Assembly (NCBI GenBank): GCA_937973555.1
Contig: CALJKL010000029.1
Coordinates: 1 to 64,000, forward strand
Reading direction: 5' to 3'
Source of the DNA: an uncultured Flavobacteriales bacterium
Lineage (GTDB): Bacteria > Bacteroidota > Bacteroidia > Flavobacteriales > Weeksellaceae
Length of the DNA stretch: 64,000 nt
A program made the position numbers and the translations under genes. The notes under the pieces were generated by a model. That model worked only from the letters and a program-made list of their open reading frames with translations. It was not told the origin of the DNA and ran no database searches. The first letter of the stretch is position 1; every line of letters begins with the position of its first letter. Positions 33,309-41,949 of the stretch are shown piece after piece.

Positions 33309-33316
33309 TACTTTTG
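33309..33316 (+). promoter_or_regulatory. -7 element for the CvfB-like gene
   Basis: TACTTTTG matches TAnnTTTG, 19 bases before the ATG at 33336. Confidence 0.55.
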
Positions 33317-33335
33317 CACCCGAAACAAGCGCATT

Positions 33336-34163
33336 ATGGAAGTTGGTAAAATTCAGACTTTAAAAATTTCAGAGAAAAACAGTTCAGGATTTTTCCTTGA
33401 GTCAGAAACTGGTGAAAAAGCATTTTTGCCTAAAATTTTTGCAGACGAAGACCTGGAAATTGGTGATTCAATGGAAGTATTTGTCTATCAGGATGATGAC
33501 AAACTGAAGGCTACCACAGAAATACCAACAGCTGAAGTGGGAGAGTTTGCGGTGATGAACTGCGTACAGTCTATGCCAAGCGGGGCTTTTATGGATTGGG
33601 GTATTATTAAAGACCTTTTTATTCCTTACAAACAACAAAAAGGGAAGATCATAGAAGGCAAAAGATATTTGGTTTACATTTATGTTGATGAAGTTTCAGG
33701 AAGAATTACCGGAACTACCAAATTCAAAAGAAACCAAAGTTATGAGAATGTTCCTTTCACAAAAGGAGATGCGGTAGATTTAATTATTGCCGGAGAATCC
33801 GAATTGGGCTGGAATGTGGTCATCAACAAAAAGTATTTGGGATTAATTTACACTTCTGATGTCTTTAAAAAACTCTATCCATTGTCTGAAGAAATGGGTT
33901 ATATCAAAACCATACGCGAAGATGGCAAGATAGACGTCACGCTTCAAAAGCAAGGTTTTGTAGAAAATATAGACGAATTCAAACAAAAAATTCTAGATGC
34001 TTTGGAAGCCAATTATGGTCTTTTGTACTTAACGGATGCCTCTTCCCCGGAAGAGATAAAAGAAGAGTTGCAGATGAGCAAAAAGAATTTTAAAAAGGCC
34101 ATCGGTGGGCTATATAAAGACAAAGTCATTGAAATTTTGGAAGACAAAATCAGACTTTTATAA
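33336..34163 (+). CDS. CvfB/YitL-family S1-like RNA-binding protein
   Basis: A cytoplasmic protein (275 aa) with tandem S1-like OB folds and a C-terminal winged helix, as in staphylococcal CvfB, which regulates virulence genes by binding RNA. S1-like motifs are KAFLPKIFADEDLEIGDSMEVFVYQDDDDKLKAT-type in the first repeat, GAFMDWGIIKDLFIPYKQQKGKIIEGKRYLVYIYVDEVSGRITGTTK in the second and LGLIYTSDVFKKL later. The winged helix has SPEEIKEELQMSKKNFKKAIGGLYKDKVI. It has its own promoter and a bidirectional terminator. Confidence 0.9.
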   Translation: MEVGKIQTLKISEKNSSGFFLESETGEKAFLPKIFADEDLEIGDSMEVFVYQDDDKLKATTEIPTAEVGEFAVMNCVQSMPSGAFMDWGIIKDLFIPYKQQKGKIIEGKRYLVYIYVDEVSGRITGTTKFKRNQSYENVPFTKGDAVDLIIAGESELGWNVVINKKYLGLIYTSDVFKKLYPLSEEMGYIKTIREDGKIDVTLQKQGFVENIDEFKQKILDALEANYGLLYLTDASSPEEIKEELQMSKKNFKKAIGGLYKDKVIEILEDKIRLL

Positions 34164-34171
34164 AATCAAAA

Positions 34172-34197
34172 AGAGCAGAAATTTCTGCTCTTTTTTT
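34172..34197. terminator. Bidirectional intrinsic terminator
   Basis: A perfect palindrome, GAGCAGAAATTTCTGCTC (34173-34190), with A- and T-runs on either side, between convergent genes. Confidence 0.85.
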
Positions 34198-34543
34198 ATT
34201 CTTTTTTCACAACCAAAACGAAATCATCTTCTAAAAGTTTATAACCAAAGTCATAGACAAAAAAATATTGAGATCCGTTTTTGTAGGTCTTGATATTGGT
34301 GAAATATTCAAAATCAAACCCTAAGGTGGAAAGTTTATTTTTAGAGGTTTTGGCTTTACCTTCAATGAATTTTTGTTCGGAGAGAATTCTGAAATTTTTA
34401 CGCAATTTATTATTGACATTGCGCATTAGATTGGTTTGGTCTTTATGCTGCTTGTTGTTGTAGGCGTTTCTACAAGCATCATCGCAGAATTTCTTGTCAC
34501 TTCTTCCGATAATGGTTTCTCCGCACTCCAGACAGTTTTTCAT
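34196..34543 (-). CDS. Small zinc-ribbon protein, conserved hypothetical
   Basis: A 115-aa protein whose N-terminus is a four-cysteine zinc ribbon (CLECGETIIGRSDKKFCDDACRNAYN), similar to DUF2116-type ribbons. A basic helical stretch follows (about 28-60) and a beta-rich C-terminus (GFDFEYFTNIKTYKNGSQYFFVYDFGYKLLEDDFVLVVKKE). Likely nucleic-acid or protein binding; no specific role is known. It keeps all four cysteines, unlike three other zinc-site proteins in this window. Convergent with the CvfB-like gene. Confidence 0.82.
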   Translation of the reverse strand: MKNCLECGETIIGRSDKKFCDDACRNAYNNKQHKDQTNLMRNVNNKLRKNFRILSEQKFIEGKAKTSKNKLSTLGFDFEYFTNIKTYKNGSQYFFVYDFGYKLLEDDFVLVVKKE

Positions 34544-34609
34544 AATCTCCGTTTTATTTCAAATATAATAAAAAACGTCAATCATTTGAAAACAAATAAG
34601 ATATATCTG

Positions 34610-35452
34610 CTATTTTAAGATGCCTCTTATCTTATTGGCATTTCTGATGAGCTCTTCTAGTAACTCATAATTTTCTTTTTCTAGAGCTGATTTAAATTTC
34701 CTCAGCTGGGTGATATGCTCATTTAAAACATCCAAAACATTTTCTTTGTTTTGTTTAAAGATAGGTACCCACATTTCAGGGTGCGATTTGGCAAGCCTTA
34801 CTGTACTAGAAAAACCAGAACTCGCCAACTGGAATATAGTATCTTCTTCGCGTTCTTTTTCTAAAACAGTATTGGCTAGTGCATAAGAAGTAATGTGTGA
34901 GATATGTGAAATATAGGCCGTATGCACATCATGGTCTGTAGAAGGCATGTAGATAGTATGCATGTCTAGCGTTTTGGCAATTTCTTCTACCAACTGAAGG
35001 GCATCAGGAGAAGATTTTTCTTTATCACAAATAACGGCGGCTCTTTCTGAGAAGCTTTCCTTTTGGGCAGATTTTGGTCCACTATTTTCGGTACCCCACA
35101 TCGGGTGAAAGGCTACATAGCGGTTTCTTCTAGGGTGGTCTTTAATGGCAGCGGCAATTCCGGATTTGGTAGAACCTACATCCATTACGGTTTGTTTATC
35201 AGAAATTAAATCCAATACTTGCGGTAAAACCTTTACCGTAGCATCCACCGGGATGGCTACAATGATGAGGTCTGCATTTTTAACCCCAGTTTCAAAATCT
35301 GAGGAGGAATTGATGATGCCCAATTCTATAGCCTCCTGAAGGTGGGCTTCAGATTTATCTATACCGATAAATTCATTAGAAAATTTCTTTTCACGAAGTT
35401 TCAATGCTAAAGAACCTCCTATTAACCCTACACCAATTACAGCAACTTTCAT
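34610..35452 (-). CDS. tyrA: Prephenate dehydrogenase
   Basis: Oxidative decarboxylation of prephenate to 4-hydroxyphenylpyruvate in tyrosine synthesis. The Rossmann start is MKVAVIGVGLIGGSLALKLREK. Catalytic residues are in AFHPMWGTENSGP and in the helix with STDHDVHTAYISHISHITSYALA; GSTKSGI is also conserved. Length (280 aa) is that of a monofunctional enzyme without a chorismate mutase or ACT domain. The DUF4258-like gene ends exactly where tyrA begins, so the two form an operon. Confidence 0.94.
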   Translation of the reverse strand: MKVAVIGVGLIGGSLALKLREKKFSNEFIGIDKSEAHLQEAIELGIINSSSDFETGVKNADLIIVAIPVDATVKVLPQVLDLISDKQTVMDVGSTKSGIAAAIKDHPRRNRYVAFHPMWGTENSGPKSAQKESFSERAAVICDKEKSSPDALQLVEEIAKTLDMHTIYMPSTDHDVHTAYISHISHITSYALANTVLEKEREEDTIFQLASSGFSSTVRLAKSHPEMWVPIFKQNKENVLDVLNEHITQLRKFKSALEKENYELLEELIRNANKIRGILK

Positions 35453-35824
35453 CTATTTTAATTTTTTTACATGCAATAGTTTCACTTCGTTTTTACATTT
35501 TTCGAAAGTAACCTCATATTGAGGATTTTTTTCAGGAGAAGTAAGTACATAAAAGGGACAAGGCTCTTTTTGTGCATTGCTTTTCTCAAAATTAATTTCT
35601 CCTTTGGCAATAATGCTATCCTTAATGAAATTGTCTTGAAGATTCAGCGTCTGAATTTCTTTTTTGCATTCTTCAGAATAGCTAAAATCCTTGGAAAGTG
35701 TTTCAGCAATTACTCTAGAATTGGGCAAATAACCACTGCAGCTCGCCCCCTTTTTGTTAAGGATAAAAAACATAATTAACAAGCCCGGAATAAGTCCTAT
35801 TAAATAAAATCTTAATTTTCTCAT
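35453..35824 (-). CDS. Small membrane-anchored protein, DUF4258-like
   Basis: A 123-aa protein with one N-terminal membrane helix (about residues 5-23, LRFYLIGLIPGLLIMFFIL). A short region follows with a Cys-Ser-Gly-Tyr-Leu-Pro-Asn-Ser-Arg-Val motif, and a soluble domain with four further cysteines in all (including EECKKE, EPCPFY, FEKCKNE). The general appearance fits DUF4258 proteins of flavobacteria. Function unknown. Its stop codon abuts the tyrA start codon with no gap. Confidence 0.72.
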   Translation of the reverse strand: MRKLRFYLIGLIPGLLIMFFILNKKGASCSGYLPNSRVIAETLSKDFSYSEECKKEIQTLNLQDNFIKDSIIAKGEINFEKSNAQKEPCPFYVLTSPEKNPQYEVTFEKCKNEVKLLHVKKLK

Positions 35825-35834
35825 GAGTTTTATA

Positions 35835-35871
35835 AGCCTATTTATAGATAGGCTGCATCAATTTTATGCAG
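35835..35871. other. Two tandem hairpins between the alanine dehydrogenase and DUF4258-like genes
   Basis: AGCCTAT / ATAGGCT (35835-35854) and CTGCAT / ATGCAG (35853-35871) nearly abut in a 56-base gap. They may form an attenuated terminator for the alanine dehydrogenase transcript, though no clear T-run follows. Confidence 0.45.
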
Positions 35872-35880
35872 TTTAAATTA

Positions 35881-37071
35881 TTAAAAAATCAAAAGATTGA
35901 TATCGTGATACGTAAGGTCGAATTTATCACAAATCACTTTTTTGGTGTGTCTGCCTTTGTACATATAAAGAGACTGTTTCATTTCATTGCGTTTCAGAAG
36001 CATATTCTCAAAACCACCTTCTTCATCGTAGTTCAATAGATAGCTCAGGAAGAAGTTGGATATGGCTTTAGTAGTTGTCCTTGGCATTCTGGAGGTAAGG
36101 TTGGGCAAACCACAATGCAGCACATCATGTTTTATTACCACAGGATTTTCGTGAGAAGTCACTTCAGAAGTCTCTATACAACCACCAAAATCTATGGTAA
36201 GGTCTACAATAACACTTCCTTTCTTCATCACTTTTACCATGTCTTCCGTTACAACAACTGGCATATTCAGCCTTGGTAAAGCCCCAATCACAACATCTGC
36301 ACGTCTCAGACTTTTGGTGAGTTCTTTCGGATCTATAATAGAAGTGGGTACTCGAGAATCTACTAATGTATTGAGTCTTCTAAGTTTAGAAAGCGAATTG
36401 TCAAATACTTTTACACTGGCTCCCAATCCAATGGCAGCTTTGGTGGCAAATTCTCCTACAATACCGGCTCCTAAAACCACCACTTCTGTTGGTCTTACTC
36501 CAGTAATGCCACCCAGCATCATTCCGTTTGATTTTGCCAATAATTCTGAGGCATAAAGAATAGAAATTCTACCGGCAATTTCTCCAATGAGCCTCACTAA
36601 AGATAGTTGACGATATTCATCCATGATGAATTCAAAAGCAATAGCATTGATTTTTTTCTCTGCCAATTTTTTGAAGTATTCTTTGTTTCGTAAGTTGATT
36701 TGAAGAGCTGAAACCAGATAAGCATTGGGTTTTAGGTATTCTATTTCTTCTTCTGTTGGTGGATTTATTTTAAGGACCAAATCTTGGCCATAAACTTCAC
36801 TTTTGTCTGTGGTAATCTGTGCGCCCGCTTCAGAGAAAAGAAAATCTGTAAAGAAAGAACCTTCGCCGGCTCCGGCTTCAATGATAATTTGATGCCCATG
36901 TTCTACCAAAACCTGTACGGCATCAGGGGTTATGCTTAGTCTTTTTTCGTTAAGACATGTTTCTTTGGGGATTCCAATGCTGAATTTTTTTTCTCTTTTC
37001 AGAACCTCCAATTTTTCTTCTTTTGGTATTAATTCTTCCTCTTTAAAAGGGGTGAATATGGTAGAACTCAT
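35881..37071 (-). CDS. ald: Alanine dehydrogenase
   Basis: Reversible NAD-dependent deamination of L-alanine to pyruvate. The N-terminal FSIGIPKETCLNEKRLSITPDAVQVLVEHGHQIIIEAGAGEGSFFTD carries substrate-binding Arg/Lys. The NAD-binding core is GITGVRPTEVVVLGAGIVGEFATKAAIGLGASVKVFDN; VIGALPRLNMPVVVTEDMVK and SVIVDLTIDFGGCIET follow. A 25-residue N-terminal extension and ~15 extra C-terminal residues (396 aa in all) match the Bacteroidota subgroup. It follows tsaE on the minus strand. Confidence 0.92.
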   Translation of the reverse strand: MSSTIFTPFKEEELIPKEEKLEVLKREKKFSIGIPKETCLNEKRLSITPDAVQVLVEHGHQIIIEAGAGEGSFFTDFLFSEAGAQITTDKSEVYGQDLVLKINPPTEEEIEYLKPNAYLVSALQINLRNKEYFKKLAEKKINAIAFEFIMDEYRQLSLVRLIGEIAGRISILYASELLAKSNGMMLGGITGVRPTEVVVLGAGIVGEFATKAAIGLGASVKVFDNSLSKLRRLNTLVDSRVPTSIIDPKELTKSLRRADVVIGALPRLNMPVVVTEDMVKVMKKGSVIVDLTIDFGGCIETSEVTSHENPVVIKHDVLHCGLPNLTSRMPRTTTKAISNFFLSYLLNYDEEGGFENMLLKRNEMKQSLYMYKGRHTKKVICDKFDLTYHDINLLIF

Positions 37072-37096
37072 TGCTTATCTTTTAATAAACAAAGGT

Positions 37097-37152
37097 ATAA
37101 AATATTTGGGATTAATGATTGACGATTTGGGATGGAAAATCCTAAATTATAT
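37097..37152. repeat. Heptad array between ald and tsaE
   Basis: Eight 7-bp units in unbroken phase, each starting with AT: ATAAAAT, ATTTGGG, ATTAATG, ATTGACG, ATTTGGG, ATGGAAA, ATCCTAA, ATTATAT. The array reaches the tsaE stop codon. Confidence 0.75.
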
Positions 37153-37554
37153 AAAGTCAATCTCCCGGTAATCTCCCAGATTGTTTATTTTCATTTCATG
37201 ATGGGGAAGGTCTGCCAATTCTTCTTCATAAATCTCCGGCCATTCTATAATGCAGAGGTAGGCATTGTCCAGATATTCTTCTATGCCTATGTCATACACT
37301 TCTTCTATTGATTTCATGCGGTACAAATCAAAATGGAAGATTTTTCCTTTTGCTGAATCATACTCATTCACAATGGCATAAGTAGGAGAGGAAACTTCGT
37401 CTGTACTGCCTAAATTTTTCAGTAAAAATTGGGTAAAAGTAGTTTTGCCCGCGCCTAAGTTTCCTTTAAGCAAAAGGATATTGTGTTTCAGATGGGGCAG
37501 AATTTCTTCTATCACATTCTGCCATTCTTGTATGGTGTTTATTTTGAATTGCAT
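37147..37554 (-). CDS. tsaE: tRNA threonylcarbamoyladenosine biosynthesis ATPase TsaE
   Basis: The small P-loop ATPase partner of TsaB-TsaD in making t6A37 in ANN-decoding tRNAs. Walker A is LLKGNLGAGKTTF (Lys37). The switch STDEVSSPTYAIVNEYD and the Walker B-like IFHFDLYRMKSIEEVYDIGIEEYL are present, as is the C-terminal LCIIEWPE. Length (135 aa) is right. TsaB and TsaD are not in the window. Confidence 0.94.
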   Translation of the reverse strand: MQFKINTIQEWQNVIEEILPHLKHNILLLKGNLGAGKTTFTQFLLKNLGSTDEVSSPTYAIVNEYDSAKGKIFHFDLYRMKSIEEVYDIGIEEYLDNAYLCIIEWPEIYEEELADLPHHEMKINNLGDYREIDFI

Positions 37555-37616
37555 GGGTATATTTCTGAAATATTTTTCAAAAATACGATTTTATAAAATT
37601 TTGAATATAAATTGTT

Positions 37617-40112
37617 TTAAGGCTTCAATTTTTTTGAGCGATTTTGTACCCATTTTACGGTTTCGAGTATCCCCAAAACCATAAAGGCCGCAAGAAGTGA
37701 AATGAGCAGATGTTTCAACCCCGGATAATTAAACCCAAAAATACTTCTTAAATAAGGAATAACGTTGAGCATTATCAATAATGCAGTTGCAAAAAACACC
37801 ACAAGAAGCAATGCATAATTTTTTTCTAAAATTACCGACAATGCGTTTCTTGTTCTTGAAATAGTAGTGATAATTAGGAAAATATTGCCTATAATCAAGG
37901 CAGAAAAGGTGATGGTTCTTATTTCTCCCTCATTATGTCCTTCATTTTGGGTTATGAAATAGACGGACAATACCATCATCCATAAAAGCATGCCTTTGAA
38001 AATACTGTAAACAATGTCTTTATAGCCAAAGAAAATTTCATTAGGGTTTCTTGGAGGCCTTTTCATAATGCCGATTTCTTCCTTTTCGGATTCAAAAACA
38101 ACCGAACAGACGGGGTCTATTATCAATTCCATAAAGACAATATGCACGGGCATTAGAAGAATGGGTATCTTGTCAAAAAAAGCCGGCAAAAGAGTAAGCC
38201 CAATGATGGGGATATGGATGGCGATGATGTAGACCATGGCTTTTTGAAGGTTGTCAAAAATTTTGCGTCCCAATCTGATGGCATAAACTATAGAGCTGAA
38301 ATTGTCGTCCAAAAGAACGAGGGAGGAAGCTTCTCTAGCGACGTCGGTACCCTTTTTACCCATCGCGATTCCTATGTCTGCCGATTTCAGTGCAGGGGCA
38401 TCATTGACGCCGTCGCCAGTCATTGCCACAATTTCTCCATTGGCTTTTAAAGCTTTTATGATTTGAAGTTTCTGTTCGGGGATGATTCGCGCGAAAATGC
38501 TAACGTTTTTTATTTTTTCTTTCAATTCATCATCCGTCATTATTTTTAAATCTGCCCCTGTTAAAACATCTCCATCAGTAGAAATTCCTGCATGTTTGGC
38601 AATGCTTTTGGCGGTAGATGGATAGTCTCCGGTAATCATAATTATTCTAATGCCTGCATTTTTGCATTCTTCTACCGCTTGTGGAACTTCCGGCCTAATG
38701 GGATCTTCAAAACCAATAAAACCTAAAAATTCAAATTCAAAATCCTTTTGATTTGTCTCAGGAATAAAATGAGTAAAACTGGCCTTTGCTACTCCTAAAA
38801 CTCTTTGGCCGCTGTGTGCCATTTCGTGTATTTTTTGATGGAGTTCTTTTTTTTGATCATCACTCATCCTGCATAAAGAAAGGATACTTTCGGGGGCACC
38901 TTTGCAACAGGCCAGATTAGAATTTTCATCTGTTTTCAGTACTCTGGTCATTGCAAGTAAATCTTTACTTAGAGGATATTCTTTGAGCAGTGTAAAATCG
39001 TGAGGGTTTGGAATGACAAAATTTTTATAGGAATTTTCAATGGCTTTTTCCATGGGGTCTATCGTGTTTTTGGAAGAAGCTAAGAAAGAAATCTTCAGTA
39101 TTTCATGGATCCTTTCTGAATGTTGACTGAAATTTTTTTTCTCAATCAAGGTATCATGACAATAGAGGGTTGCAATATCCATTTTGTTTTGCGTGATGGT
39201 GCCTGTTTTGTCGCTGCACAAAACCGTTGCAGAGCCCAAAGTTTCTATAGCAGAAGGCTTTCTAGTCAATACATTATTTTGGGCAAGTCTCCATGCGCCG
39301 ATTATAAAAAAAGCGGTAAGAACTACCGGAAATTCCTCAGGAAGCATAGCCATGGCCGTAGCAAGGCCGTTTAACAATGATTCGATGAAATTGCCTCGAG
39401 TAAAATAAAATGCAATTATTACAACTAAACTTAGAGAAATTCCAATTAAAAACAAGTTTCTGACAAGTCTTTTTATCTCATTTTGAATTGGGGTTTTGTC
39501 TTGTTCTATTTTTTGCAATGACGTCCCAATTTTTCCAAATTCTGTAGCAGATCCTGTTTGGGTAACCTTCATTATGCCTTTTCCCTGAATCACAAGAGTT
39601 CCGCTGTAGACATTACTATTAAGTGGGTTTTCTGTTTTGCTATTTTTGTGAACCGCAAGAGATTCCCCCGTAAGTAAAGATTCGTCTACGGCAAGGTTAT
39701 GGCATTCTGATAAGATTCCGTCTGCCGCAATCCTGTCGCCCTCGTTCAGTATTATCAAATCTCCTGCAACTACTTCTCTGCCTGCAATCCTGGTTTCTAT
39801 ACCATCACGAATAACCAATGCCCTAGGAGAAGAAATTCTCTTAAGCGCGGCCAATGCTTTCTCAGATTTTTGATATTGGTAAAAAGAAATGAAAATGATA
39901 ATAAATATCCAACTGAGTAGAATGATGCTTTCTCTGTATTCTCCCAAAAATAAATAAATGCTGCCGCAAGAAATCAAGAGGATAAACATGGGTTCTTTTA
40001 TCACTTCCAAAGACAATTGTAAAAGGTTTTTGGGTTTTGAATTTTCTAATTCATTAAAACCCAATTCTTTCAGTTTTTTGGAAGCCTCTTCGCTTGTGAG
40101 TCCTTTATACAT
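37617..40112 (-). CDS. P-type cation-translocating ATPase with a PEEFP motif
   Basis: An inner-membrane ion pump (831 aa) with the P2-type layout. An N-terminal cation-ATPase segment (LTSEEASKKLKELGFNEL) is followed by TM1-2. The actuator loop has TGES at 148-151, then TM3-4 with MLPEEFPVV. The phosphorylated Asp301 is in CSDKTGT, the hinge in TGDGVNDAPALKSADIGIAMG, and six C-terminal helices follow with MELIIDPVCSVVFE. The TM4 motif is PEEFP rather than the PEGLP of calcium pumps, so the transported ion cannot be assigned. Single gene. Confidence 0.93.
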   Translation of the reverse strand: MYKGLTSEEASKKLKELGFNELENSKPKNLLQLSLEVIKEPMFILLISCGSIYLFLGEYRESIILLSWIFIIIFISFYQYQKSEKALAALKRISSPRALVIRDGIETRIAGREVVAGDLIILNEGDRIAADGILSECHNLAVDESLLTGESLAVHKNSKTENPLNSNVYSGTLVIQGKGIMKVTQTGSATEFGKIGTSLQKIEQDKTPIQNEIKRLVRNLFLIGISLSLVVIIAFYFTRGNFIESLLNGLATAMAMLPEEFPVVLTAFFIIGAWRLAQNNVLTRKPSAIETLGSATVLCSDKTGTITQNKMDIATLYCHDTLIEKKNFSQHSERIHEILKISFLASSKNTIDPMEKAIENSYKNFVIPNPHDFTLLKEYPLSKDLLAMTRVLKTDENSNLACCKGAPESILSLCRMSDDQKKELHQKIHEMAHSGQRVLGVAKASFTHFIPETNQKDFEFEFLGFIGFEDPIRPEVPQAVEECKNAGIRIIMITGDYPSTAKSIAKHAGISTDGDVLTGADLKIMTDDELKEKIKNVSIFARIIPEQKLQIIKALKANGEIVAMTGDGVNDAPALKSADIGIAMGKKGTDVAREASSLVLLDDNFSSIVYAIRLGRKIFDNLQKAMVYIIAIHIPIIGLTLLPAFFDKIPILLMPVHIVFMELIIDPVCSVVFESEKEEIGIMKRPPRNPNEIFFGYKDIVYSIFKGMLLWMMVLSVYFITQNEGHNEGEIRTITFSALIIGNIFLIITTISRTRNALSVILEKNYALLLVVFFATALLIMLNVIPYLRSIFGFNYPGLKHLLISLLAAFMVLGILETVKWVQNRSKKLKP

Positions 40113-40169
40113 TGTGAATTTATTTTAGTCTTAAGAACGTTGTAATCAAATTTAACCTAAATTCAATAA

Positions 40170-40201
40170 AAAAGCGGAAAAATCTACAGATTTTTCCGCT
40201 T
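40170..40201 (-). terminator. Intrinsic terminator after porX
   Basis: A 13-bp perfect stem, AAGCGGAAAAATC / GATTTTTCCGCTT, with a 4-base loop; the minus strand continues with a T-run. It separates porX from the P-type ATPase gene. Confidence 0.88.
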
Positions 40202-40221
40202 CTATACTTAAGCATGAAAAA

Positions 40222-41763
40222 CTACTTCGGCTCCAAAATACTGATCGGGATAATAATTTCTTCCAAAGAAATTCCCCCGTGTTGGTAGGTATCTTTGTAG
40301 TAACTCACAAAATGGTTGTAGTTTTTAGGATACGCCAAAAAGATGTTGTTTTTGGCGAAAATGTATTTGCTGCTGAGGTTGCCTTTGGGTAAAAACAGCT
40401 TTTCGGGTTGAGAAACAGCCCAAACGTCTTTAGAATCATAAGACAAAGATTTTCCTGTTTTGTAACGGATATTGGTACTCGTTTCTCTATCACCAATTAC
40501 CTGACTTGGTTTTTTAACATAAATCATACCATGGTCCGTAGTAATGGCGAGTTTAAAACCATTTTCTGCAGCAAGTTTAATGATTTTGATGATAGAAGAA
40601 TTCTCAAACCAATTGTAGGTAAGTGAACGGAAGGTTTTGTCGTCTCTTATCAGTTGATCTATGATATGGTTGTCGGTTTTAGCATGTGAAAGGATATCGA
40701 TAAAATTATAAACAATCACCAATAAATCATTGTTTTTATGCTGATTGAAATCTTCCAGTATCTTTCTTTCAAAATCTGCATTCAAGATTTTGAGGTATTT
40801 CATAGATTTATGAGAAAGCCCAATGCGTTTCAGTTGGTCTTCTAAAAATTCTCTTTCATGTTCGTTTTTGTTTCCTTCTTCATTGTCGTTAAACCATTTA
40901 TCCGGAAAACGCTTTTCTATTTCAGAAGGCATTAATCCTGCAAAAAAAGAGTTGCGGGCATATTGGGTTGCCGTAGGCAAAATACTGAAATAGTAGTCTT
41001 CAGAAACCTTATTGTAGAACTTTGCAAATAAAGGTTCTATCACTTTCCATTGGTCGTAACGGAGGTTGTCTACCATCAGCAATAGCACTTTGTCTTTTTC
41101 TAAAACAGGTTTTATTTTTTCTTTAAAAGCGGTATGAGACATAATGGGCTTATCATTGCTTTGAAGCCAATTTTCGTAATTTTTCTCAATGAATTTGGCA
41201 AACTGTATGTTGGCTTCTTCTTTTTGTGATTGCAATAAATCTACAAACTCATTATTGAATACTTTGTCGAATTTTATCTCCCAAGCCAAGATTTTCTTGT
41301 AATACTCTGCCCATTCTTGATAAGAATTCACATAGCTTAATTCCATAGAAAGGTTACGGAATTCTTGCTGGTATTCTAATTTTGTTTTTTGCTCTACCAA
41401 ATCTTCCTCCTGAAGGTTTTTTTTGAGCGAAAGCAATACCTGATTAGGGTTTACCGGCTTTAGAATATAGTCTGAAATCTGAGAACCGATGGCTTGTTCC
41501 ATGATGTGCTCTTCTTCATTTTTGGTCACCATAACTATCTTGATAGAAGAATCTACATCCTTAATCATTGGGATGGCTTCCAAGCCTGAAATTCCAGGCA
41601 TGTTTTCATCTAATAAAGCCAATTGAAATTTCTCTGTTTCCATCATTTCCAATGCTTCATTAACATTGTTAACAGGAGTTATGCTGTAGCCTTTATTTTC
41701 AAGAAAAACAATGTGCGGCTTTAGTAAATCTATCTCATCATCAATCCAAATTATTTTTGACAT
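40222..41763 (-). CDS. porX: PorX, response regulator with PglZ phosphodiesterase domain
   Basis: Controls type IX secretion genes with PorY and the sigma factor SigP in Porphyromonas and relatives. The receiver domain (about 3-120) has the phosphorylatable Asp52 in LALLDENMPGISG and the switch VMVTKNEEEHIM. After a helical linker comes a PglZ alkaline-phosphatase-fold domain (about 220-513), with LLMVDNLRYDQW, VYNFIDILSHAK and AITTDHGMIYVKKPSQV as metal-site motifs. In PorX this domain is a cyclic and linear oligonucleotide phosphodiesterase. Length (513 aa) is normal. It is monocistronic, with a -7 element upstream and a terminator downstream. Confidence 0.95.
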   Translation of the reverse strand: MSKIIWIDDEIDLLKPHIVFLENKGYSITPVNNVNEALEMMETEKFQLALLDENMPGISGLEAIPMIKDVDSSIKIVMVTKNEEEHIMEQAIGSQISDYILKPVNPNQVLLSLKKNLQEEDLVEQKTKLEYQQEFRNLSMELSYVNSYQEWAEYYKKILAWEIKFDKVFNNEFVDLLQSQKEEANIQFAKFIEKNYENWLQSNDKPIMSHTAFKEKIKPVLEKDKVLLLMVDNLRYDQWKVIEPLFAKFYNKVSEDYYFSILPTATQYARNSFFAGLMPSEIEKRFPDKWFNDNEEGNKNEHEREFLEDQLKRIGLSHKSMKYLKILNADFERKILEDFNQHKNNDLLVIVYNFIDILSHAKTDNHIIDQLIRDDKTFRSLTYNWFENSSIIKIIKLAAENGFKLAITTDHGMIYVKKPSQVIGDRETSTNIRYKTGKSLSYDSKDVWAVSQPEKLFLPKGNLSSKYIFAKNNIFLAYPKNYNHFVSYYKDTYQHGGISLEEIIIPISILEPK

Positions 41764-41823
41764 ATAAATGGGTGTTTAAGGTAATATGTATACTTAAGAT
41801 CAATTCTTTTATTTTCTAAAAAT

Positions 41824-41831
41824 CAAAAATA
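41824..41831 (-). promoter_or_regulatory. -7 element for porX
   Basis: Minus strand TATTTTTG (TAnnTTTG), 60 bases upstream of the porX ATG, in a region shared with the divergent HD gene. Confidence 0.5.
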
Positions 41832-41903
41832 CGGTAAAAAGGTCTTAAATATTGTATAAATTAATTTTAAAATGGGTTAAAATTACGTTAAACTAAATTT
41901 CCG

Positions 41904-41911
41904 TAATTTTG
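41904..41911 (+). promoter_or_regulatory. -7 element for the HD hydrolase gene
   Basis: TAATTTTG matches TAnnTTTG, 38 bases upstream of the ATG at 41950. Confidence 0.6.
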
Positions 41912-41949
41912 TATCAATTATTACTCAATAAGCATTATTAATAAACTAT

